DNA of 33,257 bases from Chloroflexota bacterium (GTDB taxonomy: Bacteria; Chloroflexota; UBA6077; CF-72), in the NCBI GenBank assembly GCA_019247515.1, contig JAFAOS010000491.1:1-33257 (forward strand), given 5' to 3'. A program made the position numbers and the translations under genes. Position 1 is the stretch's first letter; every line of letters begins with the position of its first letter. Under the pieces are notes generated by a model, which saw nothing but the letters and a program-made list of their open reading frames with translations, did not search any database and had not been told where the DNA came from. This document shows, piece by piece, positions 23,264 through 31,670 of this stretch.

Positions 23264-24153
23264 CGGAAATAGGGTCGGTCGCCGAAACGAACGTCGATGA
23301 GCCCAGCGTTGGTGTTCGTGCGCGTGAGCTCGTCGCGAATCGTGCGCAACCGGGCGATCTGCTGGTCGAGATTGCCGGTTTGACTGAACCGGGCGCGCCA
23401 GCCATCAGCGGTCGGCACTTCGAGGCCAGTATCAGGGTTCCACTCGAATCCGACCGGCTGCACGCCCACGCTCGGCAAGAGTTGGGCAAGCCGACTCGAC
23501 GTGGCAAGCGCGCTCGCGTCCACGTGAGCGCCGGGCGCAAGTGGCTCGGCATCGGTTTCGGAGACACTCGGCATGGGCGCCGTCTGTGGGTCGCACGCTT
23601 GCCCCGCGCACGCGCGTATCAGTGCGGTCTCGGCGTCTACGGCCTTCAGAATAACTCCCTGCTCGTCGACCAGGTATGTCTGATTGCCGCTCGTCCAGAA
23701 ACCAGCGGGTTGGCGTTCGACGACGTGGATGTCCACACTATCGGGCAGCGACGCCTCGACGTCGACGCGTTGCACCAGCGGCAACTGGCGCAATCTGGCC
23801 GCAACGTCGGCTCGATTGACCCAGAAGATGTTGGCGCCCACCACGCCCGCCGCGTCCTGGACCTCGGCACGGCTCAGCAGCTGGTTGCCCTGCACGTGTA
23901 CCGTGCGTACCTCGAAGCGGGTCGAGGACGCGAAATTGGAGAGGAGCCAGGCCGCGCCCACCAGCAGTGCGACGGCCAGCAGGCGGCCGGCGACCCACAC
24001 CGCGAAGCCCGGCGGCAGCCATGGCTCGCGCGGCGTCGCGGCTCGGATTGCGCGCTGAGCCGCCGGGTTGGACGCGCTTGCCGCGCGGCGCGGCGGCACG
24101 CGGCGTGTCGCCATCGACCATTGCTCGCCGCGTCTCGTCCGCGTCCTAACCAT
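23260..24153 (-). CDS. ftsQ: Cell division protein FtsQ/DivIB
   Basis: FtsQ is a bitopic divisome protein that links early and late division factors. The product is 297 residues from ATG 24153, chosen because it overlaps the murB stop by 8 nt and follows GAGGG; ATG 24111 is an alternative. The N-terminus is a long Arg-rich cytoplasmic region (about 45 residues), then one membrane helix (about 50-70). The POTRA domain opens with Phe-Glu-Val-Arg-Thr-Val-His-Val-Gln-Gly-Asn and includes Leu-Pro-Asp-Ser-Val-Asp-Ile-His-Val-Val-Glu-Arg-Gln-Pro. The outer FtsQ beta domain is less conserved and holds a short Cys-Ala-Gly-Gln-Ala-Cys loop. Gene order murB-ftsQ-ftsA-ftsZ supports the call. Confidence 0.93.
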   Translation of the reverse strand: MVRTRTRRGEQWSMATRRVPPRRAASASNPAAQRAIRAATPREPWLPPGFAVWVAGRLLAVALLVGAAWLLSNFASSTRFEVRTVHVQGNQLLSRAEVQDAAGVVGANIFWVNRADVAARLRQLPLVQRVDVEASLPDSVDIHVVERQPAGFWTSGNQTYLVDEQGVILKAVDAETALIRACAGQACDPQTAPMPSVSETDAEPLAPGAHVDASALATSSRLAQLLPSVGVQPVGFEWNPDTGLEVPTADGWRARFSQTGNLDQQIARLRTIRDELTRTNTNAGLIDVRFGDRPYFR

Positions 24154-25075
24154 GTGCCCTCGCCAGTGGTCCCGCCAGTGTCGCGCGCTCCTGTTCAGTC
24201 CACCGCCCGAATAACTCAATCTCTGCTCGAAGCCAGATGCCGGCCTGCTCGAAAACCGTGTTTTGCGCTCGACGCATCAACGAATACACATCACGCGGCG
24301 TGGCATGTCCGAAATTGACAATAAAGTTAGCGTGTTGCTCCGAAATCTGCGCGTCCCCTGACGCGGCGCCTTTGAGCCCGGCCTCCTCAATCAACTTGCC
24401 CGAGTAGCCGCCCTCGGGATTGGCAAAGACGCTGCCCGCGCTCAGAATGCGCGGCTGGGTCCGCATCCGCTGCGCGTTGAGCTCTTTTACACGCGCGTCG
24501 GCCTCGCCGGGCGGACGCGTTGTCAGCCGCCAGTCGACGCTCTCGACCGCTACTTCTCTGAGTTCGCGCCGCTTCAAGGCGCTGGTGCGATAGGCGTACC
24601 GCAGTTCTTCGACGCCCAGACGGGTCCGCGTTCCAGTGCGGTCGACGACGGTGACCGCGAGGACGCTGGACGCCGTGTCGCCGCCGAAGGCGCCCGCGTT
24701 GTTGACGGCCGCGCCGCCGACGGTGCCCGGCACGTTGGCCGCCCACTCCAGTCCGCCCAGGTCCTGTTTCGCCAGTCGCCGCGCCACGTTGGCCAGGTTC
24801 GCACCCGCCTCTGCTACCAGCACCCGCTCGCATCCCCGATGCTCGACGCTCGCGCGTGCGAATGCGGTCTTGATCACCAGCCCGGCGGCGCCTGCCTCCG
24901 CCACCAGCAGATTCGAGCCACCGCCGATGACGCGCGCCTCCACGCCAGCCTCCGTCGCCCAGCGCAGGGCCTCGGCCATCTCCCGCGCGGACCTGGCCAG
25001 CACGAAAAAGTCGGCCGGCCCTCCGACGCGCAGCGACGTGTGCGGCGCCAGGCTGACTCCGCGTTCGGGCGTCAT
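24146..25075 (-). CDS. murB: UDP-N-acetylmuramate dehydrogenase MurB
   Basis: MurB is an FAD enzyme that reduces UDP-GlcNAc-enolpyruvate to UDP-MurNAc with NADPH. The product is 309 residues. FAD-domain landmarks are Ser-Leu-Arg-Val-Gly-Gly-Pro-Ala, Ile-Gly-Gly-Gly-Ser-Asn-Leu-Leu and Ala-Asn-Val-Pro-Gly-Thr-Val-Gly-Gly-Ala-Ala-Val-Asn-Asn-Ala-Gly-Ala-Phe. The catalytic serine lies in Ser-Ala-Gly-Ser-Val-Phe-Ala-Asn-Pro and a glutamate near the end in Ala-Glu-Ile-Glu. The length fits the shorter type II class. It overlaps murC by 4 nt (ATGA) and ftsQ by 8 nt. Confidence 0.97.
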   Translation of the reverse strand: MTPERGVSLAPHTSLRVGGPADFFVLARSAREMAEALRWATEAGVEARVIGGGSNLLVAEAGAAGLVIKTAFARASVEHRGCERVLVAEAGANLANVARRLAKQDLGGLEWAANVPGTVGGAAVNNAGAFGGDTASSVLAVTVVDRTGTRTRLGVEELRYAYRTSALKRRELREVAVESVDWRLTTRPPGEADARVKELNAQRMRTQPRILSAGSVFANPEGGYSGKLIEEAGLKGAASGDAQISEQHANFIVNFGHATPRDVYSLMRRAQNTVFEQAGIWLRAEIELFGRWTEQERATLAGPLARAHG

Positions 25076-26457
25076 CGACTGAGCGCGTCCAGCAGGTCTG
25101 TGGAGAGCAGCGTCACGTCGCCGGCTCCCATCGTCAGCACCAGATCGCCGGCCATGGCCCCGCTCGTGACCGCCTGGCGCGCTTCCGCGAATGTCTTGAC
25201 GTAACGCGCGTCAGCATGGCCCGTGCGTCGAATCGCGGCCACGAGATCTTCCGAGGACACGTCGCGGCCCGCGGTTTCGCGACCGCTCGGACGGTAGATC
25301 GGCAGGATCAGCGCGTGGTCCGCCGCCGAGAACGCCGCCGCGAACTCGTCGAAGAGCGCCCAGGTCCGATTGGTCGTATGGGGTTGAAAGACGACCCACA
25401 CCTGCCCTTCGGCCACCGATTGCGCCGCGCGCAGGACGGCCGCGACTTCCGTCGGGTGGTGGCCGTAGTCGTCGACGAGCCACACGCCGCGCGGTCGGCC
25501 CCGAGTTTCGAATCGTCGGCGCGGGCCCTCGAAGGCGGGCAGCGCCGACACCGCGACTCGCAGCCCAACACCGAAGTGGTCCGCCACGGCAATGGCCGCC
25601 GCGACGTTGCGGGCGTTGTGCTCGCCGACCAGCGGCGACTCGATCGCCCACGCTCGCCCCTGGGCGTGCAGCACGAAGCGTGCTCCGCGGCCGGGCAGCG
25701 CGGCGTAGTCCGCGATGCGCCAGTCGGCGTCTTCGGCGAAACCATAGCTTTCGCGGCGCGCGGCCGATGCGAGTCCGGCGGCGCACGGCTCGTCGGCGCA
25801 GACGACCAGTCGCCCGTGCGCTGGCAGGCGCTCGACCAGCTCGCCGAAGGCGACGCGGATCTCGGCCAGGTCCCGAAAGTAGTCCAGGTGGTCGGCTTCG
25901 ACGCTGGTGACGACCGCGACCTCGGGCCAGTAGTTGAGGAACCGCCGATCGTACTCGTCAGCTTCGACCACGACCGGGCCATCACCATGCCGCGCGCCTT
26001 GCGCGTACCTGGGCGTGTCGCCCCCGACCAGGACTAGTGGATCGGCGCCGCCCTGCTCGAGCAACCAGGCGACCAGGGCCGTGGTCGTCGTCTTGCCGTG
26101 TGTGCCGGCGATCGCCACGGTGGCGCGCTCGCGCATCAATTCGGCAACCGCCTCGGCGAGCTTTCTGTTCGGCAGCCCCCGACGATGGGCCTCGACGACC
26201 TCCGGGTTGTCGGCCGGCACAGCCGAAGACCGCACGACGTAGTCGACGTCGTTGCCGACGTTGGCCGCGGCGTGGGCATCGACGATGGTCACCCCACGCG
26301 CGCGGAGGTCGTCTACAGCGGCCGACGGCGACAGGTCGCTGCCGCTGACCCGCTTGCCCATCTGCAGCAGCAGGCTGGCCAGCGCCGCCATCCCCGAGCC
26401 GCCAACGCCGACCAGGTGAACGCCGTGTGCCTGACGAATGTCCGGCTCAGTGGACAC
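25072..26457 (-). CDS. murC: UDP-N-acetylmuramate-L-alanine ligase MurC
   Basis: MurC adds the first amino acid to UDP-MurNAc using ATP. The product is 461 residues from GTG 26457, which lies inside the end of ftsW (11-nt overlap). The N-terminal nucleotide-sugar domain has Gly-Val-Gly-Gly-Ser-Gly-Met. The ATP P-loop is Gly-Thr-His-Gly-Lys-Thr-Thr-Thr-Thr at 118-126. Glu-Ala-Asp-Glu-Tyr-Asp and Asp-Asp-Tyr-Gly-His-His-Pro-Thr-Glu are strong MurC-specific blocks. In most clusters murG stands between ftsW and murC, but here the two genes are directly coupled. Confidence 0.97.
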   Translation of the reverse strand: MSTEPDIRQAHGVHLVGVGGSGMAALASLLLQMGKRVSGSDLSPSAAVDDLRARGVTIVDAHAAANVGNDVDYVVRSSAVPADNPEVVEAHRRGLPNRKLAEAVAELMRERATVAIAGTHGKTTTTALVAWLLEQGGADPLVLVGGDTPRYAQGARHGDGPVVVEADEYDRRFLNYWPEVAVVTSVEADHLDYFRDLAEIRVAFGELVERLPAHGRLVVCADEPCAAGLASAARRESYGFAEDADWRIADYAALPGRGARFVLHAQGRAWAIESPLVGEHNARNVAAAIAVADHFGVGLRVAVSALPAFEGPRRRFETRGRPRGVWLVDDYGHHPTEVAAVLRAAQSVAEGQVWVVFQPHTTNRTWALFDEFAAAFSAADHALILPIYRPSGRETAGRDVSSEDLVAAIRRTGHADARYVKTFAEARQAVTSGAMAGDLVLTMGAGDVTLLSTDLLDALSR

Positions 26458-27733
26458 GCCGCAGCCCGCGAGAGCGGATCGGCGCGACCTGCACCGGAGC
26501 GTGTCGCTGCCGCTCGGCCGCGCTCACGCGTGCCCGCGGCACCGCCTTGCCGCGCGAATCACTCGGTGCGGGTGGTTCGGGGTCCTCGTCCGGCTCGGGC
26601 TCGACTTCGGCAGCGGCGGCCGGCTGGCGCGAGATGTTCAGCAACAGTCCGATGGCAATCAGCGAGATCACGGTCGACGAGCCGCCGAACGAGACCAGCG
26701 GCAGGGTCACCCCCGTATATGGCAGTGAGTTGGTGACGACCGCGATGTTGACCAGCGTCTGGAGCGTCAACATGCACGTCAGCCCGGTTGCAAACAATCG
26801 GGCGAAGGCATCCGGACCGCGCCAGGCGATCAGAAAACCGCGCCACGCCAGCACGACGAACAGGAACAGCACGCCCATGCAGCCGACGAACCCGAGCTCC
26901 TCGCCGATGATCGCGTAGATCGCGTCCGTGTGGGCATTCGGCACCCAGTAGAACTTTTGAAACCCGTTGCCGAGGCCACTGCCGAAGACGCCGCCCGACC
27001 CGAGCGCGATCAGACCCTGGGCGGTGTGCCAGCCAAAGCCCTGGATGTCGCTCCACGGGTCCAGGAACGCGCGCACGCGGTCGAGCTGATAGCCGCTCAG
27101 GTGCGCCAGCAGCGCGGACCCGGCCGCGGCGCCTGCCAGACCCAGCACGGCGATGTGCAGCAGGTTGGCGCCCCCGACGAAGAACACGCACGCCGAAACG
27201 CCGATGATGATGGCCGTGGTGCCCAGATCCGGCTGGACTGCCACCAGCAGCGCCACCACGCCGACGATGATCGCGAACGGCAACAGCCCCTTGAGAAATT
27301 GCCCGACGATCGGTCCGCGGCGAGCGAGCCAGTCTGCCAGGTACAGGGTCATCGCCAGCTTGGCGATCTCGCTGGGCTGGATCTGCACCGGCCCGAGCTT
27401 GATCCAGCGCACCGCGCCGTAGCTGCTGGCGCCGATGCCCGGAATCAGCACCAGCACCAGCATCAGGATGCAGATGAACATGATTGGCAGTGACAGGCTG
27501 CGCCACCACCGATAGTCGATGCGTACGGCGATGAGCATCCCGACCAGGCCCGCCGCGATCCACAGCAATTGACGAATCAGAAAGTACGCGTCGTCGTTGA
27601 ACTCGTTGTGCGCCACGACGAAGCTGGCGCTGTAGACCATCAACGTGCCGAGCACCAGGAGGGCGATCGTGCTGGCCAGCAGCAGATAGTCCGGCCGCCG
27701 CGCCTCGAGCTTTTCCAACGGCAGCGGCGTCAC
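26447..27733 (-). CDS. ftsW: Lipid II polymerase FtsW (SEDS family)
   Basis: FtsW is the SEDS glycosyltransferase that polymerises lipid II at the septum together with a class B PBP. The product is 428 residues with about ten membrane helices between residues 18 and 370. Conserved SEDS loops include Leu-Gly-Pro-Val-Gln-Ile-Gln-Pro-Ser-Glu, Gln-Pro-Asp-Leu-Gly-Thr and Asn-Ala-His-Thr-Asp-Ala-Ile-Tyr-Ala, which holds the essential aspartate, then Gly-Glu-Glu-Leu-Gly. A cytoplasmic tail of about 55 residues rich in Glu, Pro and Arg follows the last helix. It could equally be named RodA by fold; cluster position supports FtsW. It overlaps murD by 4 nt. Confidence 0.95.
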   Translation of the reverse strand: MTPLPLEKLEARRPDYLLLASTIALLVLGTLMVYSASFVVAHNEFNDDAYFLIRQLLWIAAGLVGMLIAVRIDYRWWRSLSLPIMFICILMLVLVLIPGIGASSYGAVRWIKLGPVQIQPSEIAKLAMTLYLADWLARRGPIVGQFLKGLLPFAIIVGVVALLVAVQPDLGTTAIIIGVSACVFFVGGANLLHIAVLGLAGAAAGSALLAHLSGYQLDRVRAFLDPWSDIQGFGWHTAQGLIALGSGGVFGSGLGNGFQKFYWVPNAHTDAIYAIIGEELGFVGCMGVLFLFVVLAWRGFLIAWRGPDAFARLFATGLTCMLTLQTLVNIAVVTNSLPYTGVTLPLVSFGGSSTVISLIAIGLLLNISRQPAAAAEVEPEPDEDPEPPAPSDSRGKAVPRARVSAAERQRHAPVQVAPIRSRGLRRVH

Positions 27734-29106
27734 GACTCCAAGGCCTCCACGGCCGACTGAAAAGCACGGCCGCGCTCCTCGAAGTCGTGATACATGTCAT
27801 AGCTGGTGCCGCCCGGCGACAGCAGCACCACGTCACCAGCGGTGGCGACGCGCTCGGCCTGGCGAACGGCCTCGTCCATCGAGTGTGCCCGTGTCATGGT
27901 GTGATAGGTCGGCTTCACGCGGGTGATGGCTTCTGCGACGAGATCACTCATCTCGCCGAGCAGCACCACGTGGCGCACGCGCTCGACGATCAACGCCGCC
28001 CACTCTTCCATCGGGAGGTGCTTGTCGCGTCCGCCGGCGATGAGCACCAGCGGCTCGTGATACGCGCGGAGGGCCGCGATGGAACGCTCGGGCGCGGTGG
28101 CGATCGAATCGTCCACCCAGGTCACGCCATTTCGCTCCGCGACAGTCTGGAGGCGATGGGCCACTCCGTTGAAGCCACGAATCGCCGCCTGCATGGCCGC
28201 TTTCGGGATTCCTGCGGCGCGCGCCGCCGCGACGGCCGCCAGCACGTTGGCCACGTTGTGGCGACCGCGCAGCGGAATCTCCGACGTCTCGATGACGGGC
28301 TCGGACTGCAGCATGACGCACCGCTCGTGGTCGCCGAGGTACGCGCCGTCGACGACCCGCTCGAGACTGAACTGGAGGACGTTTCCAGGCGGCGCGTAGC
28401 GGCGTGACCACTCGTCGTCGGCGTTCAGCACCGCCCAGTCGTGGGCGGACTGGTGGGCCAGGATCTGGCCCTTGGCAGCCCAGTACGCCTCCATCGTCGG
28501 ATGGCGGTCCAGGTGGTTGGGCGTCACGTTGGTGATCAGCGCGATGTGGGGGCTGATCTGCAGCGGCTCGAGCTGGAAGCTGGAGAGCTCCATGACGACC
28601 CAGCTGCGCTCGGTCATTGCCTCGAGCTTGCCCAGCAGCGGCCGGCCAATGTTGCCGCCGACGAATACTTGCCTGCCCGCGGCGACGAACATCTCGCCGA
28701 GCAGACTGGTGGTCGTGCTCTTTCCGGCGCTGCCCGTGATCCCGAGAATGGGCGCCGGGCACAGCTGAAAGAACAGCTCGACGAGGCTGCTCTGTCGGAT
28801 GCCGCGTTGTCTGGCTCGCACCAGGAGCGGGTTCTCGGGTGGCACCCCGGGCGAGGCGTAGACCACGTCTGCCTGTTCGACGTCGGTCAGCTGATGGCCG
28901 CCCAGGTGGTAGCTCACCTCGGCGCCGTCGAGCCGCGCGACGGATTCCGCCAGGTCGTCGCTCGATCGGGTGTCGGTAACAGTCACGCGGGCGCCATGGC
29001 CGGTCAGAAAGCGCGTCAGGTCCACGCCCTCGCGCGCCAGACCGATCACCAGCGCCCGTTGCCCCCGCAGCCCGTTCAGCACGGCTTCGGCTTCAGACGA
29101 GCGCAA
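27730..29106 (-). CDS. murD: UDP-N-acetylmuramoylalanine-D-glutamate ligase MurD
   Basis: MurD adds D-glutamate to UDP-MurNAc-L-Ala. The product is 458 residues. The P-loop reads Gly-Ile-Thr-Gly-Ser-Ala-Gly-Lys-Ser-Thr-Thr-Thr at 122-133. The N-terminal Rossmann-like domain includes Tyr-Ala-Ser-Pro-Gly-Val-Pro-Pro. Asn-Val-Thr-Pro-Asn-His-Leu-Asp-Arg-His and Asp-Asp-Ser-Ile-Ala-Thr-Ala-Pro are MurD-type blocks, and the C-terminus has Leu-Leu-Ser-Pro-Gly-Gly-Thr-Ser-Tyr-Asp. It overlaps mraY by 14 nt and ftsW by 4 nt, so all three should be translated in a coupled way. Confidence 0.97.
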   Translation of the reverse strand: MRSSEAEAVLNGLRGQRALVIGLAREGVDLTRFLTGHGARVTVTDTRSSDDLAESVARLDGAEVSYHLGGHQLTDVEQADVVYASPGVPPENPLLVRARQRGIRQSSLVELFFQLCPAPILGITGSAGKSTTTSLLGEMFVAAGRQVFVGGNIGRPLLGKLEAMTERSWVVMELSSFQLEPLQISPHIALITNVTPNHLDRHPTMEAYWAAKGQILAHQSAHDWAVLNADDEWSRRYAPPGNVLQFSLERVVDGAYLGDHERCVMLQSEPVIETSEIPLRGRHNVANVLAAVAAARAAGIPKAAMQAAIRGFNGVAHRLQTVAERNGVTWVDDSIATAPERSIAALRAYHEPLVLIAGGRDKHLPMEEWAALIVERVRHVVLLGEMSDLVAEAITRVKPTYHTMTRAHSMDEAVRQAERVATAGDVVLLSPGGTSYDMYHDFEERGRAFQSAVEALES

Positions 29107-30073
29107 GCGCCACCCCCAGCAAGCCGCTCACCATGCTGATGAGCCAGAAGCGCTGCGCGACCTGCGTTTCGCTCCAGCCCATCATCTCGAAGTGATGGTG
29201 CAGCGGCGCCATGCGAAACAGACGTCGGCCGCCGGTCAGCTTGAAGAAAAGCACCTGCAGCATGACCGACAGCGCCTCCGCGACAAACACGAAGCCGATG
29301 AACAGCAGCAGCAGCACCTGGCCGAGCATCATCGCCACGATCGCCAGCGTTGCTCCCAGCGCCAGCGACCCCGAATCGCCCATGAAGACCTCCGCCGGGT
29401 GGGCGTTGAACCACAGAAATGCCAGCAGCGCGCCCGCGACCGTAAAGCAGAACGTCACCAGGTAAATCTGGCCGTACTGCGCGGCGATGATGCCGTACGC
29501 GGCGTACGCCACCGCTGCCGTGTGCCCCGCCAGTGAGTCGAGCCCGTCCGTCAGGTTGACCGCGTGCGCCGAGCCCATCACCGCCAGCATCGACAGCGGG
29601 ATGACCACCCAGCCGATCTCGATCGGCGCCTTGACGCCCGGCAGGTACACGAAGTCGATGCCGAGGCCGTTGGGCCGGTCCCACAGCACGAACGACGCGA
29701 CCAGGGCGATAAGACCCAGCAAGAAGAACTTGGTCCGCGCGCGCATGCCCTCGCCTTTGCGTCCGACCAGGGTCATGCGGTCGTCGTACCAGCCGAGCAG
29801 CGTCGTCAGTGCCATGACGCCCATTGGCAGCAGGATCGACCGACCCGATTCGCGGTACAGCAGCAAGGTCAGGCACACCGTGAGCGCCAGGACCACGATC
29901 GTGACCAGCAGCCCGCCCATGGTCGGTGTGCCCGTCTTTTCGATGTGGCTGCTCGGTCCCTCGATGCGCACCTTCTTGCCCAGTCCGGCGCGGCGCAGAT
30001 AGCCGAGGTACGGGTACCCCAGGACAATCGTGATTAGAAACGCCATCGCCGCCATCGAGAGTGCGGTCGCCAT
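29093..30073 (-). CDS. mraY: Phospho-N-acetylmuramoyl-pentapeptide transferase MraY
   Basis: MraY attaches phospho-MurNAc-pentapeptide to undecaprenyl phosphate to make lipid I. The product is 326 residues from ATG 30073; the frame extends upstream into murF but only as a shadow. About ten membrane helices are expected. Active-site loops show Lys-Thr-Gly-Thr-Pro-Thr-Met-Gly-Gly, the Asp-Asp pair in Gly-Trp-Tyr-Asp-Asp, Asn-Leu-Thr-Asp-Gly-Leu-Asp-Ser-Leu-Ala, Phe-Met-Gly-Asp-Ser-Gly-Ser, and the His-His-His-Phe-Glu motif near the C-terminus. It starts 4 nt after the murF stop. Confidence 0.97.
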   Translation of the reverse strand: MATALSMAAMAFLITIVLGYPYLGYLRRAGLGKKVRIEGPSSHIEKTGTPTMGGLLVTIVVLALTVCLTLLLYRESGRSILLPMGVMALTTLLGWYDDRMTLVGRKGEGMRARTKFFLLGLIALVASFVLWDRPNGLGIDFVYLPGVKAPIEIGWVVIPLSMLAVMGSAHAVNLTDGLDSLAGHTAAVAYAAYGIIAAQYGQIYLVTFCFTVAGALLAFLWFNAHPAEVFMGDSGSLALGATLAIVAMMLGQVLLLLFIGFVFVAEALSVMLQVLFFKLTGGRRLFRMAPLHHHFEMMGWSETQVAQRFWLISMVSGLLGVALALV

Positions 30074-30077
30074 GCGC

Positions 30078-31466
30078 TCAGGCCGTGCCCTCGGCGCGGA
30101 TGCCGCGCACGACCTCGGCCATGCCCATCGCCAGCGAGCCTTTGACCAGCACGTCATCGCCGGGCTGCAGTTGGCCGCGCAGCAGATCGACGATGGCCGC
30201 GTGTGACTCTGCCTCGAACACCTGGTCGGCCCGCAGCCCGGCCTCCAGAGCTTCCTGGGCGGTGGCGTGCGAGCGCGGTCCGTACACCACCAGCAAGTCG
30301 ACGACCGCGGCCGCGCGGTTGCCGACGCGTCGGTGTCCGGGCTCCTCTTCACTCCCCAGTTCGAGCATGTCGCCCAGCACCGCGATCTTGCGCTGCCCCG
30401 GCAGCTCGCGCAGCAGGTTGAGCGCGGCCAGCACCGACTCCGGACTGGCGTTGTAGCTGTCGTCCACGATGCGCGAGCCGTTCACTCCCTCGACGACCAG
30501 CAGCCGCAGCGCGGGCGACAGGAGCTGCAGTGCCTCCGCCGTATCGGTCAGCGTCAGTCCTTCTTCGGACGCCACCGCGGCCGCCGCCAGCGCGGCGTGC
30601 ACGCTGTGCGCCCCGAGCAGCGGCAGGTGCACGTGGCGTCGCTGCCCATCGTGCAGGAGATCGAATTCAACGCCGCGCAGGCCGTGACTCTCGATCTGCT
30701 CTGCCCGCACGTCGGCCTCGTCGCCGACGCCGTAGCGCACCACCCGCGCTGGTGTAGCCGTCGCCATGGAAGCGACTCGTGGATCGTCGCCGTTGAGCAC
30801 GGCGACGCCGGTGGACGGTAGCTCCTCGACGAGCTCCTGTTTGGCCTGCTGTATGCGCTCGATGGTACCCAGACGCTGCAGATGGACGGGCAGCACCGCG
30901 GTCACCACGCCCACGCGTGGACGGGCCAGCCGCGCGAGGTGCCGAATGTCGCCCAGCTGGTACATGGCCATCTCGAGGACGGCGATCTCGTGCTCGGCGG
31001 CGAGCCCGTTGAGCACGGTCAGCGGCAGGCCAATTTCAGAGTTGAGGTTGCCTTCCGTCTTGAGGACCTGGTATCGCGTGCCGAGTACGCTGGCCACGAC
31101 TTCCTTGGTCGTGGTCTTGCCGAGGCTGCCCGTAATCCCGACGACTTCCAGGTGTGGCTGCCGATCCAGCGCGTAGCGCACCATCTGGCCCAGGGCCTCG
31201 ACCGTCGACGGCACGACGATGAGCGGCGGCCCCTCCGTGTCGGACTCCGCGTCCGCGGCGTGCTCGACGATGGCCCCCGCGGCGCCGCTGGCGAGCGTCT
31301 CGGCAACATACGCGTGCCCGTCGTGGTGCTGGCCCTTGATGGCGACAAACAAGCAGCCGGGTGTGACCGCGCGCGAGTCGATCACCAGTCGCGAAAACGC
31401 CGTCTGCCGCCACGCGCCCCGCAGCTCACCCCGTGTCGCCAGGAGCACTTCGCCCAGGTTCAACAT
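30078..31466 (-). CDS. murF: UDP-MurNAc-tripeptide:D-Ala-D-Ala ligase MurF
   Basis: MurF adds D-Ala-D-Ala to the UDP-MurNAc-tripeptide. The product is 462 residues from ATG 31466. Family blocks are Ile-Asp-Ser-Arg near the N-terminus, the P-loop Gly-Ile-Thr-Gly-Ser-Leu-Gly-Lys-Thr-Thr-Thr-Lys-Glu at 110-122, Glu-Gly-Asn-Leu-Asn-Ser-Glu-Ile-Gly-Leu-Pro, which is typical of MurF rather than MurE, and Asp-Asp-Ser-Tyr-Asn-Ala-Ser-Pro. A weak ribosome site precedes it. A 204-bp spacer full of repeats separates it from the upstream PBP gene, where murE usually lies. Confidence 0.97.
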   Translation of the reverse strand: MLNLGEVLLATRGELRGAWRQTAFSRLVIDSRAVTPGCLFVAIKGQHHDGHAYVAETLASGAAGAIVEHAADAESDTEGPPLIVVPSTVEALGQMVRYALDRQPHLEVVGITGSLGKTTTKEVVASVLGTRYQVLKTEGNLNSEIGLPLTVLNGLAAEHEIAVLEMAMYQLGDIRHLARLARPRVGVVTAVLPVHLQRLGTIERIQQAKQELVEELPSTGVAVLNGDDPRVASMATATPARVVRYGVGDEADVRAEQIESHGLRGVEFDLLHDGQRRHVHLPLLGAHSVHAALAAAAVASEEGLTLTDTAEALQLLSPALRLLVVEGVNGSRIVDDSYNASPESVLAALNLLRELPGQRKIAVLGDMLELGSEEEPGHRRVGNRAAAVVDLLVVYGPRSHATAQEALEAGLRADQVFEAESHAAIVDLLRGQLQPGDDVLVKGSLAMGMAEVVRGIRAEGTA

Positions 31467-31480
31467 GTTGGTGCTGCCCC

Positions 31481-31626
31481 GTTGGCGGGCGATTTCAAAC
31501 GCGGCGATCGTTGGCCCTTGGTTGCTGCACTGTTGGCGGGCGATTTCAAACGCGATCGTTGGCCCTCGGTTGGAGTCGCCTGAGCGGGGGATTTCAACGG
31601 GGGCGGCAGCCCCCGTTGACCCTCGG
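31481..31626. repeat. Three related repeat units and a strong hairpin, PBP-murF spacer
   Basis: Units at 31481-31524 and 31532-31572 share GTTGGCGGGCGATTTCAAAC and then GATCGTTGGCCCT plus GGTTG. The third, at 31582-31626, keeps GCGGG, GATTTCAA and CGTTGACCCTCGG but contains a perfect 11-bp stem: TCAACGGGGGC (31594-31604) with GCCCCCGTTGA (31609-31619) around a 4-nt loop. The block lies within the murF 5' leader. No T-tract follows on either strand. Confidence 0.85.
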
Positions 31627-31670
31627 AGAGATCCTTCCCGGGCGTGAGCCGAAGGCGATGCGCCGTGCGG

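Noticed and set aside
23206..24318. 370-residue plus-strand frame opposite ftsQ
   Set aside because: It crosses three minus-strand genes and lacks family features.
31481..31626. CRISPR or attachment-site interpretation of the PBP-murF repeats
   Set aside because: There are only three diverged units with short unlike gaps, and no integrase or cas genes are present.
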